Shown here: positions 22,232 to 34,205 of the stretch, one piece after another
How positions within the stretch are numbered: the stretch's first letter is position 1
How the letters are laid out: every line of letters starts with the position of its first letter
Assembly: GCA_030686995.1 (NCBI GenBank)
Contig: CM060694.1
Span: 96,333,844-96,397,843 of the forward strand
Direction: 5' to 3'
Origin: Artemisia argyi
Lineage: Eukaryota; Streptophyta; Magnoliopsida; Asterales; Asteraceae
DNA length: 64,000 nt
Translations under genes and position numbers: made by a program
Notes under the pieces: generated by a model
Seen by the model: only the letters and a program-made list of their open reading frames with translations
What the model was told of the DNA's origin: nothing
Databases searched by the model: none

Positions 22232-22676
22232 AGACGGTTTCTGTTATGGATAGTTGGCTTTTGCATCTTGATGGTTTTGATTTGGATGTTGCCTGGGGCA
22301 TGGTGGATTGTTCGATGGAGATTCAATTGAGAGCTGTACTCTTTTTTTCCTTCTCCAAGGTTTTCCCTCTGGGTTTTTACTTGGAAAGGTTTTTAAGGAG
22401 GCAGTCTCAGTTGATTCATCAATCTCCTTCGAAGAGGCGTGTGGACATTTGTGGTGATTCTTGTTACATTCGTTGGTGGTTTCCCATTGGTGCTATTGTA
22501 ACTGTATGGTTTTTAGTTTTGTTCGCTTAGTGGCATGTCACAAGCATTTAGTTTCTTGGCAGTTCAAGCATTGCTTGAGGTTAATGTGGTACGTCTGCCA
22601 CATTCCATTGTACTTAAACGTTTTTTGGTGTAATATATTTTACCGGGTGTATTGCCCTTTACCCAAAAAAAAAAAA
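22232..22676 (+). other. LINE 3'UTR and poly(A) tail
   Basis: The 3'UTR is noncoding and ends TTTACCC followed by A12. The 110- and 79-codon frames overlapping it (22198-22700) are chance frames. Confidence 0.75.
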
Positions 22677-25065
22677 CACTCAAAATCACATGTCAAATAA
22701 AAGTGTCACACATATTATGTTATTAACTATTGTATAAGTTATCAATCTTTGAGAATATCACATGTATTTCTCTTATCAAAAGATTGACAAATGATAACTT
22801 ATATCATACGCATCTTATTTTCTTTGTAACATGAATGGTTATGCTACAAGAGAATATATTGCATCTTGTTAACAAATATAGGATATTAGAGTTGAATAAT
22901 AACCAAATACAACTTGTGTCATTGCATAAACAAGTAAAATTGTTCATACACTAAAATACTTGTTTCACTAAGTATTCATAAGAGTAATATGTTTCCTCTT
23001 AGAAAAGCATATTTGTTGAAATATACGATTTGTCTCATTTCAAATATAATACTCACAGGATCTATTGAGGTAAATAACCTTTACTAGATTCTTCTCTCAA
23101 GATATGATAAGGAGCATTCTTGAAACACTCTCGATGTAGTAAATTCTACATTGTATCACATTAAAGCATCTCTTGGATCTAAGAAAACAAAATCATGTTA
23201 AAATAACATATAAGAACTCAACAAAAGAAGATGTCGTCCAAGAGATGTTAAAATGCACCATCTAAATCAAATAATCTCTAAATCTAAAACACGAAATTGA
23301 AACATTGTGTTTGCCTTTGTTAGGATATTGTGTAAGACGTGTCATCTTCATGAACATGCTGTTGAAATATGTCTAGTTGAGTCATACTATGCCATGTAGT
23401 AGCAAAATAAGTTAATGTCATCTTTGCTACACTAAATATAGGAATTTGACTTTTTCTAACATGAGAATGACTACTGGAGAACCTATCGCACTAGAAATTC
23501 AATTTGACCTAATGGTTGAATTGCTTCCAGGAAAGAAGTTGGGTTCGTGGTATAACCCGTAAAAATGGTCGTGTTTAGCCTGAATTGAGCACTACTAGTG
23601 ATAGTCTCAAACTCATTCTCCAACTTGAAAAAGTTTCATTCCTACGTTTGACTAAAGAATGTTTACATCAGTAAACTTTGTCTCCCATTAGGATTGCATT
23701 ATGAACAAGTAGGATTTAGGATTCTCTTTAGCAAACCTATATTACTTGCATCCCATATATGTGTTTCTAATTGATAACATGTTCTTGTGAGATATGACTA
23801 GATGCCTTCATGCTTTCTTAATGCTCAGTAATTAATTGTTTAATTACTGATTTCATGTTTATTAGACACGTTTTGTCTTTGATTAGCTATTTGGATATTA
23901 TATCTCTTGATATATATATCTATGATACATGCTCTTAAATGCTAAATGATTATCATATTTTGAATGACATTTGCATTTATTCCTTATGTGCATTTTAGAT
24001 GACTTGCCTATGCATCCACACCACGTTGTTTTAACACATTAGGAATTAGGTATGGCTATCACTATGAATCGTTAGAAGTCATACAGTCATACACTAGTGT
24101 CAAAACCTATAAATTAAAGTAGTCGTGAAGTTGTCCTAATTCCCTGGTCATCACTTCGCCTTCTTCCAAGTAACACACCCTTTTGTCATGGGGAGGTTAG
24201 ATACAAACCAAGTAGAACTCGGAGTAGGTTTGACAACTTAAATATTTCATCCAAAATATTCAAGTCAGTTTAACTTGCGATCGCAATTGTTAAATGTCAT
24301 ATCCGAAACATCATATCCAAGCCTTTTAACAACATATGTTAAAATACTCATCCTAATGCTAAAAGCTAACATCAACCTTCGGGTAACAAAGGACTCACGA
24401 GTTACTACATAAGTGATTAATAGTTCTTTTTATCCTCGTGTGAATATACACTTCTTAACACCAAGTATATGAATTTCCGTTAGTTCCTCCTATCCCCTTA
24501 GGTTAGTCATCGTGTTTTGCCTTCAAGCTCACCTCATCGATAATGAGGATCGAACTTATCCATTAGTTTTAGGATAGAAAACAAACCATCACCCTATCTC
24601 GCCAAGAGTATGTTGATACTCTCTTTCTTCCGAATCTCGTCTTATGACTATCTAAATATTTCAATTGGAAATATTAAAGTCATCTCGAATTGTCAATAAT
24701 CTCGTGTCAAATCTCATTAGATTTATCCCTCTATCTCACCAAGAGTAGGTTGGTACTCTCTTTCCTCCAAATCTTGTCTTATGCCTATTTAAATATTTCA
24801 CTAGAAATATTAAGGTCATCTCTTGTGTCTCGTCTCATAACTATATAGCTGAAAATATTATAGTCATCTCTTGTGTCTCACCTCATAACAATCAAAATAT
24901 TTCACTGGAAATATTAAAGTCATCTCAACTCGTTTAGAATCATTCGTATAATCCTAAGAGAACTTATTAGGTATAAGTTCTTTTATCGTGTCAAAAAGTC
25001 TCATTAAATTAGTGAGATTTATTCGTTAGATACTCTCAAATTGTGGATTTGTGCATGTCTAAAAT
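22677..25065. other. AT-rich decayed repeat DNA
   Basis: No coding motif is recognised in six frames. It is probably the continuation of the old element interrupted by the LINE, since a block at 24223-24297 resembles 16268-16340. It contains a local tandem duplication (listed separately). Confidence 0.4.
24594..24935 (+). repeat. Diverged tandem repeats, about 137-bp unit
   Basis: Unit 1 starts CTATCTCGCCAAGAGTA at 24594 and unit 2 starts CTATCTCACCAAGAGTA at 24731. Each runs through TACTCTCTTTC, TCTTATG and AAATATT...GTCATCTC. Two shorter partial copies (about 50-60 bp, GTCTC(G/A)(T/C)CTCATAAC...AATATT...GTCATCTC) follow to about 24935. Confidence 0.75.
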
Positions 25066-26309
25066 TGTAACAACCCACAAAACCTCATTAGTATCATTCC
25101 CATTACAAATACCTATAGTAGGTATTTCACAGGTAAATTTTTGCTTTTTATGTGCATTTATTACTTGCATGACTCACTAGACCTGCTCACGTACCCATAC
25201 AAGCCAAATAACTCAATACTCAAATCCTAAAAACCCCTAGTATATCAAGCGTAAGATTACCACAGCACCATAATAAGTAATCTACCAATCTAAGACACTA
25301 AACATATCACAAGACCCTAATAAACCTTAAACCCTAATTAGGTCTATGTGCTTATTTGAACCTATATGCTTAACTTAACTCGTACGAAAGTGTCAAAGGC
25401 TTAAGTATGAGTTACCTTAGGAACATTAGGATACCTTAGGACCATTAGGCATTAGTACAACCCTTTAGAACTTAGGTATAATTCCCTTAAGCACAAAATC
25501 ATAACTTCCTAGAATTAGGTCTAGATTATCCCAAAACTTCCCCATAGATCACCACCACTTAGTATAAGTTGATTTGAACTTAGGATTAGTTATTAGACAC
25601 TCATAGGACACTGATCTAGGCACAAAACCCTAGGATAAACCCTAATCACCCACTAAACACAAATAGGTCATTTAGGTCACAAAACTATGTCAAACCTTCC
25701 CAAATCTTTCCCATAAGTTACCATCACTTAGTATAAACCCTTTAGGACTTAGGATTAGTCACTAAACACTCTTAGGAACCTAACCAAGGCACTAAACCAT
25801 AGATAAAACCTTAAACATTCACTAATTAAAACTAGGTCAAAACTTAGTCCAAACTAGTAAAACCTAAACATAAGCATCTCAAACACCTTAACCAAGCACC
25901 CTAACACCTCTCCCTAGTTAATCTAGAACCCTAACACCTTACAAGCACCCATACAAGTAGGTGCATCACATACTTGTCACCTACTTAACTAAACCACCAC
26001 TAATCACCACTAAACCACCACTAATCCACCACTAATCACCCTAAACCATCACTAAACATCCCAAGAAGCTTACAAGCACCTCTAAGCTACCAAGCTAGGA
26101 GGTGCATCACCTCCTTGTCACTACCTTGCCCAAACCGCCTCCCTCGGCTTCTCACCACCACAACTGGCCTATCTCAGCCCCCTAGCTACCTCCTAGCTCC
26201 TCCTTGTCACCTCTAGACCTGCCAAAACCCCCCTTAGCCTTGCTTACTCAACCCCTCCCCTCCTCGACACCTATACTCCTGTTTTCACCCTTATCGCCTC
26301 TATGCACCC

Positions 26310-26317
26310 TATAAATA
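26310..26317 (+). promoter_or_regulatory. TATA box of element A LTR
   Basis: TATAAATA sits in ACCCTATAAATACCCC, followed by a pyrimidine-rich stretch typical of LTR transcription starts. Confidence 0.6.
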
Positions 26318-27212
26318 CCCCTCCTCCCTCCATTCTTCCTCATACCTCTTCTCTTCTTTACCTCATACACACTCAGTAGTATTAAGTCCCTAGGAGTCGA
26401 GCATAGGAGCTTGCATAGTGTTGAGTTGTGGTTTTGGCCGAGAGACCCTCTAGAAACCCTAAAACCCTCGTTAAACCCTAAACTAACCAAGTAAGCTTTA
26501 CATTTAGTTCTATTAGATTTAGTATAGTCTTAGGATAGTTTTAGGATGCCTTAGATCCCATAGGAACCCTTGCATGAGCCTTGAACCATTTCATTTACTA
26601 GTTTATATTTTAAAACCCTAAAATGAGTTTAATACATGTTTGTAAAATAAGTTTAATACATGTTTGCATGCTATACACCCTTTACATGACCTATAATCTG
26701 AATTAGATAACTTAGATAGGCTAATATTTGTTAAACATAAGCTAGAAAACTTAGTTGTTACATAAAAATATAAGTTACATGCATTTAGGACTAGTTTTGC
26801 AAAACTTTACATGCATAAGGGTATATATCGTAAGTTCCTGAAACTATAAAGTCTAGAGACTGTTGTTGACATTTCCTAGAAGTTATAAGTGTAAGGACTA
26901 GTTTTGAAAAGTATTAAAACCTTAGGATAGAAATTAAAATAAGTTATAAACTAAAAAGGACTAGTTATGCAAATATTATAAAGTTAAAGGTCTAAATGCT
27001 AAATATAGAAAAATTAAGAGTCTAAGGGTTAGTTATGTCATTTTCTAAAACTATAGAAGTCTAGGGGCTAGTTGTGTCAACTATAGATAGTTAAAAGTAG
27101 AAATAATATAAGTATTACAAGTTTAGGGTAGAAAATGTAAATATATAAACTATAAGGGTATAAAGTGAAAATATCATATAAATATAAAACCTAAATAAAG
27201 TTAGAAGCATAA

Positions 27213-27540
27213 TACAATAGTAGGGAGCTTTATGCGAGGAGTACTATGTGGATATTTCGTTTTGACGAGTTTGTTGGGTTTACGAATTAAAGTGCCCTGA
27301 CTCCTCGAACGATTATTGGATATACTTCTGAGATATGATGGCCCGAACGGTGTTATGACTATAACTTAACCTAATAACAATATAGCTCAATAGTAGGGAG
27401 CTTCATGTGAGGAGTATTAACTTCAGAATTATGATGGCCCGAACGGTATTATGTTGATAACATAATACAATAGTAGGGAGCTTCATGTGAGGAGTCATAT
27501 ACTTCTGAATTGTGATGGCCCGAACGGTGTTATATTATAT
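27213..27540 (+). repeat. Three tandem units with GATGGCCCGAACGG inside LTR
   Basis: Each unit begins AATAGTAGGGAGCTT(C/T)ATG and ends TGATGGCCCGAACGGT(G/A)TTAT. Unit starts are at about 27213, 27391 and 27472. Unit 1 carries an extra block of about 90 bp; units 2 and 3 are about 80 bp. They lie in the transcribed part of the LTR. Confidence 0.8.
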
Positions 27541-28546
27541 CAAAAACATTAACGAAACTAAGAACAATAACTTAATAAACTTAAACAAGATAACTAAAGC
27601 TTGACATACATCCAAACCTACAACACACTAGGATACGTGAGTAAGGTAGTCTAGTTCCCGAGTCACTATTTGCATCACTTAGATTTCTCTAAGCCCAGGT
27701 GAGTTTTCATAGCCTCATACTCTTTTTAAAATCTTTCACTCTAAATGCTTTTCAAACCCTGTGAGGGGGATACATGCTACTTGCTTTACTTAAAACCGAA
27801 TACAAGTCTTTTTCTTTGGTTGTTGCACGAGTAAACTAACTGCCTCCACTGCATAACCAAAATTCATGAATATAATCGTTTAGGATATTTTACCTACGCG
27901 AATGCAAATATAGTTGATAGATCTATTGGAGTTTGACAACTCCCCTTGGTATTAAAACCTCTCTGGGTGGTACCAATCAGTACTATATTTTAACCCACTG
28001 AAGGTTTAACTTTGGCAAGTTATCCTTCCCATCCCCTCATGGTTGGGTCTGCAGCCCCCATGACCCGGATTGTTAACATGTGGTTCATGAGCTTAGTGCA
28101 ACATACCCACTCATGATAATTGTGCATGCCTCACAATTATCACAAACACATTACATTTTCCCAGATGGGTGTAACAACTGAATCCAGGGAACTTGTATTC
28201 ACTAACACTTAAACCTATGACTCTCACTCAACACCTAATGTTGACTTTTTAAGCATGTATTCTAGGTATACTACTTCTACGGAGTTATAGTAGAAGGAGG
28301 CACTGAAATCGGAGGACTTTTAACCTGGTTATCATTCAAACATAGCCTAACACCTAGATTTTTGGGACCTCATCAAAAGTAAAAGTATATCTTTTACAAA
28401 TAAAACTCTGATAATTAAGTGAATGATAACTAAATTTCTAAAACTTCTCTTTTCTAGTCGTTTCTATTAATGTAACTGTGATTCTATGAAGTAATACCCC
28501 AAACAGTTAATCCGCTGCGATCAATGAAAAATGGAGGTGTTACAGA

Positions 28547-28559
28547 TTGGCATCAGAGC
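28547..28559 (+). other. Primer-binding site of element A
   Basis: TTGGCATCAGAGC lies two bases after the LTR end; it is a tRNA-Met-type site with GCA replacing GTA. Confidence 0.75.
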
Positions 28560-28728
28560 GTCCGTTATAGAAAAGAAGGTCAAAACCTAAACTACAACTA
28601 TTTTCTTAAACCCGAGAAAAGTCCTCAGTACCTCTGCCATCCTCCGTAACTATACGTGTTAAGGTTAGTATAATAATTGCCTGATTACTTGCTAAATGAT
28701 TTATAGTATTTTACTATTATATATAGTT

Positions 28729-29477
28729 ATGTCTACTCCCCACTACCCTACCCCCGTCTCATCTAGCTTACATCCGGAGAATGATCTTCCCTCTCCGAAT
28801 GTACTATATTATTTTCCTAAACTTTATATCCCCAATAACATAGAAGACTCTAGGAATAGTTTAGATATACCTTCACCCTTAGGATATACCCCTTTTTTAG
28901 ATAACCCTCATTTAAAACACATAAGAGATTTCTATACTAAGACATCACCCATACCTCCCTAAACCCTGTTATACACCAACCTTTCCCCACATCTAGATTA
29001 GAACCCCATGGTTTCTTTCTCTCGAGAGAACCATATATACCTAAAAACCCTATCCCCACCTATACCCCTAGATATGACCTTAGGCAACCCTACACCTTAG
29101 GACCTACCCCTAACTTAGTAAACCCTCCAATTTCATCTTGGAAAGATGAAATTAGAGAAAAAACCTCTAGGACAACTTTAGAAAATGAGGAAAATCAATT
29201 AGAGGAAATTTTAAATAACTTAGATGAGATTTTCCTTGACCTTCTTGAGAAGATGGAAAAAGGTCATAATAACTTAGATAATCAACCTGACTATAGTAGT
29301 TTAAGAAACACTTTAAAAGAAAACCGTTTTAAAGTAGCTAAAATACAGAAAAACCAAATGAAACACCATCATAAAATAGTCTTTGCCCGCTTTAGGATTT
29401 GCACTTTAGAAAAGATAATAGATAATGATGAGGAAAATTTACAAACAAACCTGGAAAACACAAACTATTGGAATTAG
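28729..29477 (+). pseudogene. Element A first ORF: unrecognised protein, one frameshift
   Basis: The ATG at 28729 opens MSTPHYPTPVSSS and runs 77 codons to 28962. A second frame is open from 28962 to the TAG at 29477 (172 codons). The composition is continuous: the first part and the start of the second are Pro/Tyr/Leu-rich (PHGFFLSREPYIP, TYTPRYDLR), then an acidic, Leu/Asn/Glu-rich stretch (about 29160-29290) and a Lys/His-rich coiled-coil-like tail. One single-base indel near 28960 therefore probably splits one protein of about 250 residues. It occupies the position of gag but shows no CCHC knuckle and no gag motif I recognise. It could be a diverged gag N-terminus or an element-specific protein. 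Confidence 0.5.
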
Positions 29478-29599
29478 GAAAACTTTAGAAACCCCTATGT
29501 AATATGCCTTTTATACCCTAGAATAGTTAGTGCCAATAGGATATGTAAGATAGGAAATCAATAAAATAAGTTAGGTTTTAGAAACTACCTAGTACCCCT
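29478..29599 (+). other. Element A interior up to Athila insertion
   Basis: Noncoding; it ends in the target duplication CCCCT at 29595-29599. Confidence 0.6.
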
Positions 29600-32500
29600 T
29601 GATTGAGCCCGATCCACCTAACTTATATTGACCAATGAATGGTCAACAAAGTCAAATAGCCTAGATCAATGCTCCGGGTAATATAAGGTATCACCGGGTC
29701 GTTAAATCCCGTTGAGGTGTGAAATGTAACTTTAGCGTGCTTTGTGATCGGGTGTTTATTCACAGAAAGAGTTTATGATCAGAATTATTTGGAAATTATA
29801 AACAAATATAGCTTAGGAAAGCTACGTGATTGATTACGGGAATTTGGATTACGAAGATTTGAGCTAAAACTTAAAAACGTATGTTTTAATTAAAAAACAT
29901 ATACAGACGCACAAAACAAAAAGTACAACTGAAGGATGGGAAGGGTTAAAAGTGTAAAATTAATATTTTTACAATCCTAACATTTAAAGAAAATTTTAAG
30001 AAAAATAAAAACTATTTTTACTCTATTTAATTATTTATTATTAATTAATTACTAATTATCTATTTAATACTAATTAAAACTAATTAGAATTATTAAAAAT
30101 ACTAAAAAGGCTTAGAAAATTAAGAAAATTTTTATAAATCTAATTAACCATCATGGGAATCCTAAAAAAATTATAAAAAGTTGATTTTATGTATTTTTAA
30201 ACTAGTTAACTAATTATTATTCTATTTATTAATTAATATCTAATTAAACTATTTAAATTATGAAAACTAGTAAATGAACAGTAAAAATTCTAGAAAAATT
30301 TATAAAAATGTTTTAACTAAAATAAAAGCTATAAAAATTATAAAAACTAGGTTATACTATATAAAATCTAATTATGCTATTTAATTGATTAATATTAATT
30401 AAAACTAAATTAAACTAAAATTAATTAGAAATACCACTAAAAGACAAAATAAAAATCTGGAAAAATTTGTAAAATTATTTTAACCTAAAATATAATTTCT
30501 AAAAATATAAAAGTTATATATTACTTAGAAATAAATTAAAAAGAAAAATAAATTGATAAATCCTATTAAATAGAAGCTATCACTATTTTTAAAATTGGTT
30601 TTTTTTTTTGGATTTTTTCTTTTTCTAAACTAATAATAAACTAAAAACAACTATTTTTAACAAAAACACTTTTGATTTAACCCAGAGAATAAGCACTTGA
30701 AGTGCTTATTATACCCACAGTTGACTTTTGTTGATTGTGGAGTATTTTAAGCTCAAATGGGGGAATGTGGGGTCCACACTGATCAAGTTTGGTTTCTCTG
30801 AGTCTTAGGAACAAGAATAAGCAAATAACAACCAACAAATGAGGCCAGAATAAGCCAAAAAGCTTCAATAAGCACTTAGCTTATTTCCACTGATGCAGTT
30901 TAAGGGACAAGGTTAAGGGTCCAAATTAAGTGGGGTCCACTATCCTAGGGGTCAAACAAAAGGTTCACAATTACTCCCTGGTAGGAGGGGGGTTGAGGGG
31001 AACCAAACACAATGGATGAGGGTCACTAAGGAGCCCACAAACCACCACAAAAGGTGGTGGTGTGAGGGTGGTCTGCTGAGAGCAGGGCAAACCTTTGCCC
31101 TGCAGCCTACTTTGTGGCTTTGTGGGGCCCAGTAAACAAAATCCTAAAAATTTGAGAAAATTCACAAAAATCAACAAAGTGGTGAATATTAAGCTTGCCA
31201 AATCTTAGACTCTAGAACCTTAAACCCAACAAGTTACAACCCATCAAAGATTGCTCAAAATCCACTGAGACAGATTTGACTTTACAAGATTTTGGTGTAC
31301 TTTGACTTTGGTGAGTTTCTAACTTAATCCACTTACTAATTAAGATGTAATAAGGTGAAATGAGACTAAATTAAGTGGTATAAACAACTTATGTAACTAC
31401 TGTGAGGATTTGAACTCCTCAATTCACCACAGTGAACTTAGAATTGAGACATAAGATTCATTTTGACTTTCTGCATTATTACCTACTAATTTTAAAATTT
31501 GGCTATGCTGCATTATCCTAAACTAACATGTTACAAACAAAGATAACACCCAATATGACCCTTAACTGCCTGAAACCTACTAAACCAAACACCCCTTTTT
31601 AAAACTGTTATGAATGATTTTCAAAGGAGTTGACAATTTTAAACCATGAAACTGATTCCAGGAGTTAAATTATGATAACTTAGAACTTATTTAATCATAA
31701 AAACATCAATATCAACTACAAATCCCTAAGAACTATTAAAATACTAACTAGGCAGTTTAAATGAAGATATAAGAGCACAAAAGAGATTAGTGAACTAGCA
31801 AACCATTTCAAGCAACAAATTAACTAAGGTACATTAGCTAAGCATAAAAAGCACAAAAACAAGCAAAGATAAGCTGTTGTACAGTGAATTTTAAATATGG
31901 AAAAATGGCTCACAATTTGCTCCAAGCATAAATCTGAGATACTAAGACCATTTCCAAACAACCTAATACTTCCCACGAAGTCCTATTACCACTGCCATCC
32001 AACATTTACAGTTCTCCTTGCATTGTTGATTTCCTTCTTTTGATTTTATTATTATTTTTGATGTTTTCTTAATTTATTTTTGATGAAACTGAGAATACAA
32101 AATAAAACTTTGAAATTGTGAAACAACTCTTATATTAACACTGAAAGAAGTACATTACAACTCAAGAGTTTGATAAAGGGTACAATGAAAGAAATATATT
32201 AAAAATAAAAATAAAACTTCGAACACTGCTTTACTCCTTCTCTTCCCTTTTTATACTCTCCAATGAGGATTTCTGAGCTTCATTTGGACTCTTCCCAGCA
32301 ACAATTGGAGCCATTGGATGTGTAGGAACAATCTTGGCCTTTAAATGGTTTTGGCGCCAAGATGCAATTTGTCTACTTCTTGTATTATTTGAGGCCAGAG
32401 GTGTGATTTTTGGAAGGTAGCTTTTGTTTGATGTACCAAGGGGGGGGGGGTTTGGAGTGTGCAGGTGGAGAAAGGTAGGGGTGATGATGGTGTTTGCTTG

Positions 32501-33328
32501 GAGTGTAGCAGGCGTAGGGATGGGAGTGGTGAGTGGTCAATGCGGGTCAAAGGGGGTGGATTATTTAGAACGGTGGAAGGGTAGTGGTGGGCTAAAGTAT
32601 GGGCCTGGGTAGAGTGTTATTGGATCAGACCATGGTGGGTTTGGTTTGTTTGTTTGTTTATTCATTTTGCAAAATCACAAGGACTACTTCTGTAATTTCC
32701 AGAAAGTTAAGGGGGCTGTGGTATTTTTCCAAAGTGTTAACAAGCATAAAAATTACCAAGTCCCATATTCCCAAGGATAAATGATGTAATTTTCCAAAAT
32801 GAAATTTCCAAGGATTATTTTTGACAAAAATGAAACTTTAGGGACCAAATATGTAATTTCTTAAAAATTTCATTCCAAGGACCAAAGTTGACACTTGTGA
32901 CTTTCTAGGGACCAAAAGTGATTTTTCTATCAAAAATATTCCATCAGGGACCTTTTCTGCCAAATACTGAAACTCTAGGGACCATTTATGTCAATTTTGG
33001 ATTTTGAGGGGTAAAAGTGTAATTTTCTCAAACTTTTTCACCCAAGGACTTATTTTGATAATTTTTGACTTTTCTTTGCCTTGGGTTGACTTTTCTTTTA
33101 TTTTAAACTTCCAGGGACTAGTTTTGCCAAATTTTGAAACTTGAGGGACTGAAACTGCCAATTGTGCAAACTTTGTTCGTTTTTCATTTGTTTTTAAACA
33201 TTTTGCATCTAAAACATATAAAACACACTTTCGGGATAAATTGTGTATTTTGATTCGTTTTTGGGTGTTTTTGGATGCTTTAGCAGTCCAGATACGATAA
33301 AAATGATGAGTGTTTGAGCACTCATCAA
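29600..33328 (-). repeat. Athila 3' LTR
   Basis: On the minus strand it starts TGATGAGTGCTCAAACAC, which forms a hairpin with the following TCATCA, and ends GGGCTCAATCA. TATAAAAAG is at 32255-32248 (minus). The section at 32680-33130 is built from diverged repeats of AGGGACCAAA(A)-type phrases. Open frames inside it (for example 30677-30868, 30971-31201, 32341-32550 and 32991-33581) recur in the other LTR or break there and are not genes. Confidence 0.9.
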
Positions 33329-34205
33329 TCCCCCACACTAAGCTATTGCTAGTCCCTAGCAATCTTTTGAGAAAAACTTGATGGATTTTAAACTCTTTAC
33401 CAAAAGCCATCACTTCTAGAGTAGCCAGGTGTAAGAACTGTGGCACACCTGCTAACCGTGTGATTTTAAGCAAATCACCAGCTGTCAACGGATTTGATAA
33501 GTCTTTACCAGGAGCCGTTTGCTCCTGGACTAGCCAGCATCTTGATGGACCTAGTCGACATCTTGGTGAGCTGAATACCAATTATGGTTTTTCCACGGCC
33601 TTTACCACAAGCCATAATCTTGCGGGCTAGCCAAGTCATTTGTTTTTGGGGAGTTGAGGAACCGTACAATTTTGGGAAACTGCCAGCCGTAAACGGATTT
33701 GAGTTGTCTTTACCAAGAGCCGTTTGCTCCTGGACTAGCCAATCCCTTGTGTCGCTTAGACAAGGCGGACTGATTACCACAAAAATTTTGAAATAAAGTG
33801 ACAAAATTTTTGAAAAATTTGGGCCAAAATGGGGGTACTTAAAAGTATTTTGCGATAAATTTCGCTAGAATTTCCCCCCCACACTTAGAAATGAATATTG
33901 TCCTCAATATTCACAGTCCCGGCTATTATGCCGAAACTATGAACGTAAAAAGATAATATTCGAAGCTAACTGTGGAATTTTGTTTTGTATTTTTCACTTT
34001 ATTTATCTGTACATACAATCACATTTTTTTTTTTTTTTTTTTTTTGAACTTATATACATATATACATTTTCAAATTAGCGGGGGGTTGGCCATTCCCCCA
34101 CACTAGGGTGGTAGAAAATAGAAAGAAGTCAGAAATACGGGTGAAAACCCGTATATGTTGCTAATTTTTGTTCACCGAGTCGCTAGCTTGACTCGATCCC
34201 CGAAT
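33329..34205 (-). other. Athila 3' noncoding region with polypurine tract and internal duplication
   Basis: The polypurine tract CTTAGTGTGGGGGAT (minus, 33343-33329) abuts the 3' LTR; similar AGTGTGGGGG words recur near 33880 and 34100. Two diverged copies of a segment of about 145 bp, sharing AAACGGATTTGA and GAGCCGTTTGCTCCTGGACT, lie at about 33400-33545 and 33600-33750. A T-run of about 23 lies near 34026-34046. Confidence 0.75.

Larger units (their letters stand above)
16338..22676 (+). mobile_element. L1-type LINE retrotransposon, nearly full length
   Basis: The order is 5'UTR (about 16338-16728), ORF1 (16729-18585), ORF2 (18578-22231), 3'UTR (22232-22664) and a 12-base A tail (22665-22676). 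The 5'UTR carries several TTAGGGTTT(C)GTTT repeats (near 16487, 16508, 16600, 16648, 16684). The 5' end is approximate because no convincing target-site duplication was found: the 3' flank CACTCAAAATCAC has no exact partner near 16300. All diagnostic endonuclease and RT motifs are intact and only one nonsense codon was seen, so the copy is fairly young. Confidence 0.85.
25066..28544 (+). repeat. Element A 5' LTR (3,479 bp)
   Basis: It starts TGTAACAACCCAC and ends AATGGAGGTGTTACA. U3 is rich in CCTAA/TTAGG words. TATAAATA is at 26310-26317, followed by a C/T-rich leader, so R/U5 is about 2.2 kb. It contains a tandem repeat cluster at 27213-27540. No partner LTR is in the window. The antisense 80-codon frame at 26248-26490 is not a gene. 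Confidence 0.75.

Noticed and set aside
25240..26480. CCCTAA/TTAGG-rich DNA considered as interstitial telomere repeat
   Set aside because: Words are irregular (CCTTAGGA, AACCCTAA mixed) and lie in the U3 of a long LTR; no 7-bp periodic array.
30677..31201. Small antisense ORFs (63 and 76 codons) preserved in both Athila LTRs (also 41294-41818)
   Set aside because: Preservation is explained by the recent age of the element; no start context, domain or codon bias suggests a protein.
32991..33581. 196-codon antisense open frame across the Athila 3' LTR boundary
   Set aside because: Starts in noncoding interior and runs into LTR sequence; the LTR part recurs as a 114-codon frame at 43613-43957; no motif and lysine/asparagine-rich from AT bias.
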